Assembly: GCA_027574665.1 (NCBI GenBank)
Contig: CM050666.1
Location: forward strand, 5,518,001-5,582,000
DNA: 64,000 nucleotides
Direction: 5' to 3'
DNA from: Rhynochetos jubatus
Lineage: Eukaryota; Chordata; Aves; Eurypygiformes; Rhynochetidae
The translations under genes were made by a program, and so were the position numbers. This document shows positions 9,956 through 19,192 of the stretch, piece by piece. The notes under the pieces were generated by a model. It saw only the letters and a program-made list of their open reading frames with translations. It searched no databases and was not told the origin of the DNA. The stretch's first letter is position 1. Each line of letters opens with the position of its first letter.

Positions 9956-12830
9956 CTGTGCGGGCACAGGAGTCGATAGTTAAACCCAATTACCTTCTGT
10001 CACGCCAAGTGCTAAATAGGGGAGGGTCAGAGACTGATTTTTTGTTGTATGCCACCTGCTTGAGTGAGGAACCAAGCACTGCTGCCCTCCCACCAGCAGC
10101 GATTTGTGTCAGACTGTGAACTTTGGGGCATAGATGGAGTTTTTGCAGATGCTGTCTGCAGTAGTACAGAGTCCATTTGGATTTTCTTCTCCTTGGCCCT
10201 CGCCCATATGAAAATGTGGGATCATGCTGCAAATCTGGGTGTCTAATAATGTATCTAAATATTTCTATACCTTTTTTTTTCCCCAAGAGTCTTCTGATAA
10301 AGGAATAGCAGAATGTCCCAGAAATCCCCCTTTATAGCAAAAGGCACCACTTCTGATTTGCATATGCTGAAGCTGCATATGTTGTCTGGGTCTCGGCAAG
10401 GGCAGGCAGCACTTAGGTCATTCATGCAAAACCGCTCTCCTGTAGCGTGTAAAGCGTCGCAGCTCTGTACCGTGAGGCCCTCTAACACAAAATGCTCTTT
10501 CCTTCTCCCTCCCTCCCTTAGCCTTAGTAATTGGTACCTGCTTGCCTAATTGTCCTCTCAGGGTGGCGCGTGGGTATGCATTTCTTACTGTCCATCTGCG
10601 TCCCCTGTGTGGCTTCCTGCGTCTGCCAGGACTTGGGTGCACGGGTGACGGGGTGCTCAGCCGTGCAGCCCCTGCTGGGGACCCTTGCAGTTAGAAAAGC
10701 TCACAAAACCAATATGAGAGGAGAAAAAGGATTAATGGGCTCCTTTGTAGTGTTATTCCAAATGTTACATCCACCTCTTTTTTTTTAGGCTTCAACCAAA
10801 CAAATCAAAGCTGTTTAACAGCCCATGTACCAGAATTTCCTGTTCCTACAGAAAGCAAGCATCAGCCAGGAGGAATCTGGCATCAAAAGATATTTTCACA
10901 GTATGTATCAGGGATGAAAATGGGCAGACCAGTAGGACTGGAGAAGCAAAGTCCCCTATCATTTTACTCTCTCACCACTATAATCTTTTCTGTAATCTAA
11001 AACCACAATTGCTAAGGCCAAGTTAATTCCAATCTCAAAACCGCTGCACTGAGACACCATAGAGAATGGGTGGGTGTTGTGATAAAAACTCTGACTTAAG
11101 GCATTTGGCTGAGACCCTCCTCATTCCTTTTCCAGTGACTTTAGACATCCTCCTAGGACTGTTGCTTTCAGTTGCTGTTTACCTGGGGCTGTCCTTGGGC
11201 AGGTAATGTTGAGAGGAAGACTCCATCATCCTGCCCAAGCCCCAGGATTTGAATGAACAGCCTGAGGAAACCAGTGAGTTGGAGCTGGTTTGAAATGCTT
11301 TTTTTTTTTCTTCCCCCCTCCTCATAGCTGCAAACACTGGGAATGAGCAACATCCAAGGCAGCCAGAGAGGAAGCAGCATACTCTGAAGGGTAGATTTAG
11401 TTGCCTTCACTCCATGGATCCTGAACCTCCCAAGTTCACCATGCCCAGGGTCTTCGGTCCTTTTCCAGATGTCGTGAATAAGCAGGTTTGTCAGTGGGAG
11501 CACCTGACTAAGATGTGGGAGGCTGCACTCACACCCTACCCCCCAGGCACAAGTCCTTCGGGCCACCCGCCATCTGTGCTGCCCTCACTGGACCACAGCA
11601 CGTGAAATAGCTTTCCTAGGCTGCAGGACTCGATTATGAAGTTTGCTCTGAGAATCTGCCCAGAAACAAAGACAATTTGCCAAAGAGGAAGTAGCTTTTA
11701 TTTGCTTTGGGTAACTCCAACCTCACTTCCAGAGGAGTGGCAGAAAAATCCATTAAAAGGCACTCTCAGCTCCTTTATCCAACCCTCAGGAGCGTGTGCT
11801 AGTTGGAACAGCTGTAAGAAAAAGGGAAGAGCGTAAGCTGTTGATTCAGCTAATTTCATGGTAAAAACCTGTCCCTGTGCTGTTGTCCGATGTGTACTTT
11901 TGCCACCCGTAGGTGAAGAGAGCTACGACCTCAAGCCCTGATCTAAAATACTGGTGGACTGGTCTAACACTGGTGGGTCAGAAAAGGTAGGAGAGGATTG
12001 GAGCAGCAGGTTAAGGCTGGCTTAAAGCAGATGAGGTAGACAGAAAGAATCTGCATTTCCTTCCTGGGAAGGGGGAAGAGAACACTGCTCAGGCTCTGTA
12101 ACACTCTCTTTTTGTGTTAGTTCCAGTCACTAACACAAAGATTACCGTCCTGTTGTTTGGTCTTTCAGGAATGATACCTCTCCCCCTTTTAAGCCCCCTG
12201 TCCCTTGCAAACTCTGCATAGGCTGAGAGAATAAAGCTGAACACTAGGTCGGGTCTTTTACTGAGTTTGTTCTCCCACAGCATGGTTAATTCACATCCTA
12301 TAGCGCTCAGCCCTGGAGGTTTCTCCCTCCAGGTTGGTAACGACATCAGTAAGCTGAGAAACACGAACTTCTCAGGATAGGTCCTTGCCAGCTACCTGCA
12401 ATGACACAGTTACCTTCTGAGAGCTGTTATCTGGCTGCATTGCATCTTCCCACACAAACAGTCCCCAGGCAGTGACAGGGGAAGGTGTCAATCAGCATTA
12501 GTGATGCAGATCTGGCTTTTGGTGTAGGAACTTTAGGCTTTCTCTGGCATTTCTCAGTTGAGTGAACTTCTTTCTCAGTGGTATCTTAGGGAACATGTTA
12601 AGAGGTGAAGTGTTCTGATCCTGCTAAGTCAATTTTAGTAGTGCTGGATCAGCTTAGCAGAAAACAACCCATCTAACTCCTTCGTCTCAGCCTCATATAC
12701 GTGTATATATGCTGCATTAACATACAGTAATAAAACATGCACAGGGAATTTACTGTAAATGCTCATTTACTGTAAGTCATTGTCCTAGTGACTTAACAGT
12801 ATATAGTATAATCAGTGAAGGGTCAGGGTA

Positions 12831-13130
12831 GAATCACAGAACGGTTTGGGTTGGAAGGGACCTTAAAGCCCATCCAGTTCCAACCCCCTGCCATGGGCAG
12901 GGACACCCTCCACTAGCCCAGGTTGCTCCAAGCCTCATCCAGCCTGGCCTTGGGCACTGCCAGGGATGGGGCACCCACAGCTTCTCTGGGCAACCTGTCC
13001 CAGTGCTCCCCACCCTCTCTATGAAGAATTCCTTCCTGATGTCCAATCTCAATCTCCCCGCTTTCAGTTTAAACCTGTTACCCCTTGTCCTGTCACTACA
13101 GGCCCTTTTAAAAAGCCCTCACCCAGCTTC
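12831..13130 (-). mobile_element. CR1 LINE 3' fragment
   Basis: It begins with the reverse complement of the CR1 3' tail (AGAATCACAGA), then GGTTTGGGTTGGAAGGGACC and the CR1 block containing GCCATGGGCAGGGACA. It is 5'-truncated as usual for CR1. The right edge is approximate. It shares its first 190 bases closely with the copy in PLA2G1B intron 2. Confidence 0.9.
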
Positions 13131-13199
13131 CTTGTAACCTGACTCTTTCATCAGTGATGCTGAAAAGACACCCCGACTCCTCTCACACAGGCTTAGCTG

Positions 13200-14209
13200 C
13201 TCAACTGGAGGGATAGGTGCGGGAGGTTTAGTTACCTGCCACATTGCTCTTACATGGAAAAAACTACGCAAATAAACCCGGAGCAAGCTCCCTGGCTGTG
13301 TGTGGGGACACTGCTCTGCCTCAGCAATGATTTCTGCAAAAGCTTTGGTGAGCAGGACAGCTGTACTGTGCTAAAGATGGAGTGACATCTGTGAGCTTGC
13401 TTTGCTGCCAAAGAGCAGATCCCTAACTCTCTCCACTGAGGCTCCCCAGCAGTTGGGGTTTTTTTCCCCTTTTAAGTATGTTATCCCAGAGGCACTGCCA
13501 CCATCACTGATGGGCTCTGCCTTGGCCAGAGGTGGGTCTGGGACCCAGGAAAGCTTCTATCAGCTTCTCATAGGAGCCATCCCTGTGGCCTCCCCGCAAC
13601 AAAACCCCACGCAGAAAGCCCACATGCCAGGAAAAGATCTGCAACACCTGCCATATGAACCACACAGGATCAGATTTATTGCTCCGTAAGGGCCTTGCTT
13701 CTAGTGACACCAAACTGCAGGAACACTCAGTGCTGGATAGGAAAAATTGTGTGACTTCCATACAGGCCTATATATACCCACTGCATGGCCTGGAAGCCAA
13801 AAATCTGGCATTCGGCTTGGAGCCAGAGCAACAAGTATCAGATAGGAACCTCAGTTCATCTCCTAACTTGGGGGTGCTTTGAGTCTGCATTCAACAACAG
13901 TAAGTTCTCGCTCCCAAAAGAAAGTCAAAGCGGTATTTCCGATTAAATGGGAAGGGTGTGGAATAACCTTTGCTAAACGCGTAGTTTTCTGTATCCTGTC
14001 TGTGGAACGCTCTGGCAGTACAAGGTGCTTTTGAAATGCTGGATATTACTCAGAAATGTTCCCCCATCTATTCTAACAGACATTCCTGCTCCAAAAGATG
14101 CGTATCCTTCGTGTCTCATTTTTAGGGGCAGCCAGCCCCAGAGGCAACAGGGTAGCCAGCAGGCGCCCTGTGGATCCAAAGCAATGAGGAAAACTTTGGT
14201 AGTGTTGCC
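13200..14209. other. non-coding stretch
   Basis: Nothing recognisable. An AATAAA on the minus strand at 13675-13680 could end a transcript containing the coiled-coil exons at 14.6-16.4 kb, but this is only positional. Confidence 0.4.
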
Positions 14210-14345
14210 CAGGGGACAGGGCACTAGGCTTGGAAGGATGAGACCAGAGTGAATTCTCAGTCCTTTGATCAATCCAGAAGTCACACTGTGACATTCAGAA
14301 AGCCACTTCGCCTCTCTGCATCTGTTTTCCATAATGTAATAGCCA
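14210..14345 (+). repeat. degraded MIR-like SINE remnant
   Basis: A stretch running from AGGCTTGG through TCACACTGTGACATTC to CCACTTCGCCTCTCTGCATC and TGTTTTCC parallels the MIR core and tail, which typically contain TGACCTTGGGCAAGTCACTT, then CCTCTCTG and CAGTTTCC. The match is partial, as expected for an old copy. Confidence 0.4.
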
Positions 14346-14635
14346 TAATAGTGTAGCCCATGCCTTTTTGTAAGGTATTCTGAGGCCCACTGAGGAAAAG
14401 CATGAAAGACATGGTAGGTAAACAGTATCACTACTCTCCCCGAGTCTTTCCTGGATGATCAGGAACAAAACTGCTTTAGGAAGGTGAAAGGCAGAGTCAA
14501 GCCAGCTGGGGTTTAAAACCACTGTTCCAGATACTGATGGTATCTGCAATTCTGTGTGCAGCCCCCTGCCCTCTCCCTTCCCACTACGGAAAGAGAACCA
14601 AATACCACAATCTGCACTTTTCCCCTTCTGCATCA

Positions 14636-14866
14636 CTAACTAGACGGTGGCAGAGAAGAAGAGCCAAGCCTGAGAGGCAGAGCAGCAGTACAAGAGTCTA
14701 ATACTGGTCTCCAGGCCCAAATGGAAATGGAAACACAGTCATTATGAGCATAGTTGTTTGCTCTCTGCATGTCTTGTCTCAGCTGGAGTACTTTCTCTTT
14801 CAACTCTGCGATGCCCGTATAGTCAGAGTAATTCAGCTCTCCCTGCAGAGCCTGAAAAATCTTGGC
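14636..14866 (-). CDS. unrecognised coiled-coil protein, downstream exon
   Basis: A strong acceptor (CCGTTGTTTTCTAG) precedes an open frame starting AKIFQALQGELNY. The first 43 residues have heptad-like spacing (ELKEKVLQLRQDMQ) and read as real coding sequence. After HND (about position 14738) the peptide becomes nondescript, running to TAG at 14638-14636. Either the exon ends at a weak GTGTTT donor after 14737 or this is the terminal exon. It starts in phase 0, exactly matching the phase-0 donor of the exon at 16068-16389, so the two would join as one charged coiled coil. I do not recognise the family, and human has no gene at this position to my knowledge. No direct sign of pseudogenisation. 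Confidence 0.45.
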   Translation of the reverse strand, partial: AKIFQALQGELNYSDYTGIAELKEKVLQLRQDMQRANNYAHNDCVSISIWAWRPVLDSCTAALPLRLGSSSLPPSS

Positions 14867-16067
14867 CTAGAAAACAACGGAGGGAAGGAAGATAAGACAC
14901 CAAGCCTTTCCTTCTGCACTGTAAGCCCATAGAGCCACCATCCCTCCAGCATCTCGCTGCCAGCTGCAATGGCTGCGGGGTTGTGCAGGGCTTCAGAGCT
15001 CCCATGCTTGCTGAGCACAGGGATACCCTGTGTTCTAGGTACTCTCCTTCTAGCCTTGGAGCACAAATACAGACCGGGACAGGATAAGATCTTCACACAC
15101 TCCGTACTCCCCATAAGCTGGTGGTAAGTCAGTCCAAGCAATCACTGGCCTGCCCCTGCTCTTACGCTCTGCTATCCACAATGCTCCTCAAAGCCCTACA
15201 GAGCAACTTTGCAACAGCACAACCGCTTCAACCTGCCCCCTCCCCCCCGCCATTGCCTAGGACCTGCCACTTTACATTATGTGGGAAGATTCCCTATATA
15301 TTTGGCTCACTCAGGGGGCTGTTTAAATCCACCGTTAGGTCTCCTGCACTGCCAAAGCAGCATGTAAATGAGAAGCGTGATCAAGGGACCAAACGTGCGT
15401 GCAGACTTATAAAAATCTGTATGGAGTAAGACAGATACAGAATGAGTCAGTGCCTTCATCTACCCGTTGTGTTTATCTAGGGGATGCTAGCATGCCCCAA
15501 ATGCTGGATGCCAGGAGTATACCCATGACTCACCTCGAATCCAGAGTTCCTATTACAGGGAAAATTTATGCCAACCATTTCTGAAATGCTTCCAACTGCA
15601 CCCCAGCTCTCTTCCCTGCTGTGATGATATAGCTCCAAAGTACAGTTTCTTACAGATAGCAATGGTATTTTACTCTTCTCTACAATGGGATTTATCATTT
15701 ATCACTACAAAGGGATTTCAGTAACATTTACTTAGTACCTTTACTGCTCTACAAACAAGAATTTCAGAATCAAAGCTAGCGTGTGAGGACAGGAGACCTC
15801 ATCCTGCACTTCCCACCCTGGGAATGATTCATCTCAGCTGTATGACTGGCGCACATCAGAATCCTCAGGATTTCTGTGGAGGACCCCAAGAGCTCAATGG
15901 TTCCAGAAAATTAATGTACACAAACACCTGAGGAAAAATAAGCAACAAATATTGGTACAAAACTAGGACTCAAATCTGCCTTAAGATGCGATTCACCATC
16001 CTAGCTCATTATCATCCTCAGAGCCTCAAATATCCAGTGACCTTCACTAGGAAGGTATTGCACGTAC

Positions 16068-16389
16068 CTTCAAATAAGACATCAAGCCAGCTTCTTCCTT
16101 CTCCGCCTGCTTCTGCTTTCTCAAAGCCCTCTCACAGATCCCTGCGCTCTGCTCCACGTCTGAGTACAGTTCATGCAGGCATTGCTGAGTGCAGGATGCA
16201 GACTGCACCTCAAACTCCTCTAAGGAAATCAGCCTGCAAAATGACACACTGAGGGGGTACTCGTCAAACCCATCCAAGATGTCCGTTCTGGACCTGATCA
16301 AAGATGACAGGTCAGGCTGTTTGCTCTCCTCCAGCTGGTGAAGGCAAGAGAGCTGTTTTCTGGTGAGCAACTGGGGCCTTCTGCCTGCC
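16068..16389 (-). CDS. unrecognised coiled-coil protein, upstream exon
   Basis: The minus-strand frame runs from about 16450 to a GTACGT donor after AAG at 16068. The open region includes LLTRKQLSCLHQLEES, SSLIRSRTDILDGFDEYPL, then a charged helix (ALRKQKQAEKEEAGLMSYLK). There is no ATG before the last few residues and an in-frame TGA lies just upstream of 16450, so an earlier exon must supply the start. The acceptor ending CTTGACAG at 16390 is my choice; the exon could start up to 60 bases further upstream. It lies about 700 bases downstream of the PLA2G1B poly(A) signal on the same strand, with a CpG island between that could be its promoter. The family is unknown to me. The two exons together give about 150 residues of a partial protein. 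Confidence 0.45.
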
Positions 16390-16599
16390 CTGTCAAGTAA
16401 CAGGGAGTTCACCGACACCCTCCCAAGGGCCTCTGCCAGCAAAACCTCCTCGGTAGCACGTCAGCACCAAGCCTGGGTGGCAGCTTTGGTGGAGAACCTT
16501 GTCAAGTCAAACCGGGGCAGATGCTGTCCCTCAGAGGGGCTCCCTGCCCGCTCCTGCCCTGCAGCCCAACGTCCCCTCTTCCCCTACAGCTCCAGGCAG

Positions 16600-17110
16600 C
16601 AGAAGGCCTCGCTCGGGTAAGCACACGTGGGTTTCTCAGGGCAGCAAGCAGCTGAAGCCCCTCACGCCGCCAAGCCCCGAGGGATACGCGCCCACGGGAG
16701 ACGCAGAAGCACTGCGGGCAATCCAGGAACAACGCAGCCTCCCCTCCACGCCCACCGAGAGGGCAGCAGGGCCGGAGGGGCCCCGAGCCCCCTCACCGGG
16801 AGGGAGGGCAGGCGGGACGGGGCCCCGAGCCCCCTCACGCCGCGGGACCTGAGGGGCGAGGGCGGGCTCCTCGCTCCCGCGCCATCCGGGCAACCCCCCG
16901 CCCCGCCGCTTCCAAGGGCCAATCAAAGAACGCGGCGGCGGGGTGGCCGCACGCGCGCCACAGCGGGCCGTGGGCAGAGGGGGCGGGGCCTCCCCTCCCC
17001 GCCCGGTACCCCCGCCCTCCCCTCCCCGCCGTCCCCTCAGCGCGACGCAGGCGGGAGGCGCGGGCGGGTGTGAGGCGTTTATTAGCGACAGGCGGCCGCG
17101 GGCGGGCGGA
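16600..17110. promoter_or_regulatory. CpG island between PLA2G1B 3' end and the coiled-coil exons
   Basis: Very dense in CG, with a CCAATCA (NF-Y type) at 16919-16925 and several GGGCGG boxes. An imperfect duplication repeats GGGGCCCCGAGCCCCCTCAC at 16777-16796 and 16819-16838. PLA2G1B has its own TATA promoter at 19.1 kb, so this island more likely drives the minus-strand coiled-coil exons or an unseen plus-strand transcript. Confidence 0.55.
17078..17083 (-). terminator. PLA2G1B: PLA2G1B poly(A) signal (AATAAA)
   Basis: A canonical AATAAA on the minus strand, 31 bases after the PLA2G1B stop codon. This implies a 3'UTR of roughly 50 bases, short but plausible for this small secreted-enzyme mRNA. 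Confidence 0.85.
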
Positions 17111-17113
17111 GGG

Positions 17114-17235
17114 TTAGCTGCAGTATTTCTTGGTGTCCAGCTTGCTGTACTCGGGGTTGTAGGGCGCCTTGGCGAAGCACATGGCAGCGGTGCGGTCGCA
17201 GTTGCAGATGAACATCTCGCACTCGTTGTTTTTGC
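17114..17235 (-). CDS. PLA2G1B: PLA2G1B exon 4 (C-terminus)
   Basis: The acceptor CCTCCTCCAG precedes [14 protein letters not shown] and the frame ends KKYCS then TAA at 17116-17114. It contains the Asp of the catalytic network (mature Asp99) and the last cysteines. Confidence 0.95.
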
Positions 17236-19092
17236 CTGGAGGAGGGAACAGGAACGGTCAGGCCCCGCAGCTCCTTCGCCAGGCCTGGCAGTGACTCAGG
17301 CAGGCATTTCTGCTGACAGGGCATCGCCGTTTCACTGATGCCGTCATTTTGGGGGTGTACGTGCTTCTCCCCGTAGCCCTCCGGCCCCAAAGCTGCGCGC
17401 TCCGGCCCAGCAATGACCTTCCTCCTTCCTTCCCTGTTTGCCAGCCTATCTGCTATTTATCTCCATTCGAGAGCCCTACAAAAGGTCCACCGTGACACCA
17501 GGGATGTGCAGAAGCTGCTACCACTCCCCAGTTAACACGCTGATCGCATAAACACGGCCATAAAGGACTCCCAGCAGAAGTACCGCAGGAACTCGATCCC
17601 CTGCAGAGGGGGCAGGCTTGCCTGTGCACCCTGATACCACGCATCTTCCATAAAGCTTGTGTGGTACACGGCAACATGCGCTCTGGTGCCCGTGTGAGGT
17701 GCCCCGTTGCTAACAGCCAGCCCCCCAGCGGGGTGTTGCACTGTGCCTTCCCGCCGGAGGCATCCAGTGTAACACAGCCCCATGCCTTTGGAAGAGAGGC
17801 TGGAGCAGCGTTTGAAGCGGAGCGATGTGATAGTGCACGTACTGTTACACGTAATCTCCCCGTTGGAGCAGCTGAAGCTGTACATCTCGGTGTAGGGGTT
17901 GTCCACGAGGAATCTGCATGCTTCTAGTTCCTTTGCCTGTGAGTAGCACTCATCGTGTACTTGACAGCACCTGGGAAACAAGGAGGAAAAGGTCAGAAAA
18001 TACCAGAAATGCAAACTCAGCTGACCGTAAGACACGTAAATACGCTAGTATTGCTTTGACAAAGCACAGGACAAAGAAAAAAGATATTTAGTGGTAAGAG
18101 AGCAAACACAAAGGACCTCAAAGGGACACGGTTCTGCCAACTAACAGTCCAAGAGCTGTCTGCTACACATGTACTTACTGCAGCATCATAGAATCACAGA
18201 CTGGTTTGGGTTGGAAGGGACCTTACAGCCCATCCAGTTCCAACCCCCTGCCATGGGCAGGGACACCCTCCGCTAGCCCAGGTTGCTCCAAGCCTCATCC
18301 AGCCTGGCCTTGGACACTCCCAGGGATGGGGCACCCACAGCTTCTCTGAGCAACCTGTCCCAGTGCCTCAGTGCATCTTCACAGTGTTGTCCACTGAGCC
18401 CAGGGAAAGCAAAACCAGCATTCACCCTACGCTCCCCGTCAGTGCCTGGTAGCTGAGGAGCTAACAGCCAACACAATTCACCGCGGCTTGGCTATCAGTC
18501 TTGCGTGATCTCTGAGCTGCCCAAGCACTGAGCATTTTGCAGCTTAGCCCCACATGTGTTGATGGTCATGCACCAGGCAGTGTGTGCTCGGGCTGCTGGC
18601 ACAGCACTATTGCAAAAAATAAATGCTGGAACAAGTGAAGTTTAACTGCCACGGAAGGGAAAAGAGAGTTGTTGAATCAGTCTTTGAGAGAAAGTTTCAG
18701 TCACAACAGCTGGAGAGCTGTGAATGTTCACAGGCAGGGCCAGCTGAGACCAAGGTGGCGTGCAGAACCCTGAAAGCGCAGGCAAGGAAAGAGGTTTGTA
18801 AAAGCGGAGTCTATAAACCTGTCAAGCTCATCCACTGGTGTGCCGCTGCCTCCCAAGCCGCAGTAGCAGCCGTAGTCAGCAAATTTCAGCAGAGGATGGC
18901 TGCCCGGGATGGTGCATCTGATCATGCTGCGAAACTCCCACACGGCTCGGGGTGAGACAGCAGCCGTGGCTGCCCCCACTGAGGAGAGAGGCAAAGGTTA
19001 GGGTTAGGTATGGTGTTACCAGTCCAGGGGTGCTGGGGGGTGAGTGCCACCTACACACCAGACAGCAGGAACAGCAGGACCAGGGACTTCAT
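17114..19092 (-). CDS. PLA2G1B: PLA2G1B, pancreatic secreted phospholipase A2 group IB (whole gene, 4 exons)
   Basis: Coding exons in transcript order are 19092-19059, 18978-18819, 17970-17843 and 17235-17114 (34+160+128+122 nt), giving 147 residues against 148 in human. The enzyme hydrolyses the sn-2 ester of dietary phospholipids, needs calcium, and is secreted as a zymogen. Seen here: a hydrophobic signal peptide (1 to about 17), a short propeptide ending in Arg22, then mature AVWEFR. The calcium loop [11 protein letters not shown] and catalytic CCQVHDEC follow. His70 and Asp71 equal mature His48 and Asp49, so numbering agrees with the pancreatic enzyme. The C-terminal [12 protein letters not shown] and final Cys fit group IB; there is no group II tail. 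Phases (1, 2, 1) match at every junction. Intron 2 holds a CR1. It appears intact. Confidence 0.97.
17843..17970 (-). CDS. PLA2G1B: PLA2G1B exon 3 (catalytic helix)
   Basis: It begins after TTGTTTCCCAG with the CCQVHDECY active-site helix and runs through the [11 protein letters not shown] pancreatic-loop region to ITCN. Donor GTACGT. Confidence 0.95.
18186..18372 (-). mobile_element. CR1 LINE 3' fragment in PLA2G1B intron 2
   Basis: It starts ATAGAATCACAGACTGG and continues with the GGTTGGAAGGGACC block. It is nearly identical over its length to the copy at 12831, so both probably come from the same CR1 subfamily. It is inserted in sense with its own minus orientation inside the intron, clear of splice sites. 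Confidence 0.9.
18819..18978 (-). CDS. PLA2G1B: PLA2G1B exon 2 (propeptide and calcium loop)
   Basis: The acceptor CTCTCCTCAG precedes it and a GTTTAT donor follows in phase 2. It encodes the propeptide with its SPR cleavage site, the N-terminal helix and the calcium loop up to VDELD. Confidence 0.95.
19059..19092 (-). CDS. PLA2G1B: PLA2G1B exon 1 (signal peptide)
   Basis: Thirty-four coding bases, ATG through one base of a Val codon, followed by a GTGTGT donor. It encodes [11 protein letters not shown]. Reading on without splicing meets a TAG at once, which supports the junction. Confidence 0.9.
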
Positions 19093-19135
19093 TCTCAGAG
19101 GACCCGACAGACTGGTGCTAAAGAAAATGTGGGTC

Positions 19136-19141
19136 TTTATA
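19136..19141 (-). promoter_or_regulatory. PLA2G1B: PLA2G1B TATA box
   Basis: TATAAA on the minus strand, 44 bases upstream of the ATG, predicting transcription start about 15-20 bases before it. A TGTTTATC, FOX-type site (minus strand of 19173-19180) lies 35 bases further upstream, in keeping with an endodermal tissue-specific promoter. Confidence 0.65.
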
Positions 19142-19192
19142 AGAAGACAAGCTCACCTTGACATGGGGATGAGATAAACATGTTACTAAATG

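Larger units (their letters stand above)
6719..12830. other. SIRT4 3'UTR and long non-coding stretch
   Basis: No recognisable coding exon was found. I see no AATAAA within about 1.2 kb of the SIRT4 stop; an ATTAAA occurs at 7936. An AT-rich block at 7.86-8.26 kb and one exon-like segment at 9886-9955 (minus) are listed separately. The remainder shows only short chance frames. Confidence 0.5.

Noticed and set aside
13973..14431. 152-codon minus-strand frame
   Set aside because: Overlaps the MIR-like remnant and begins at a non-ATG codon context; no recognisable protein.
15526..15541. 16-base minus-strand microexon between a TAATAG acceptor and a GTGAGT donor
   Set aside because: Including it would break the phase-0 join of the two coiled-coil exons, so chance is more likely.
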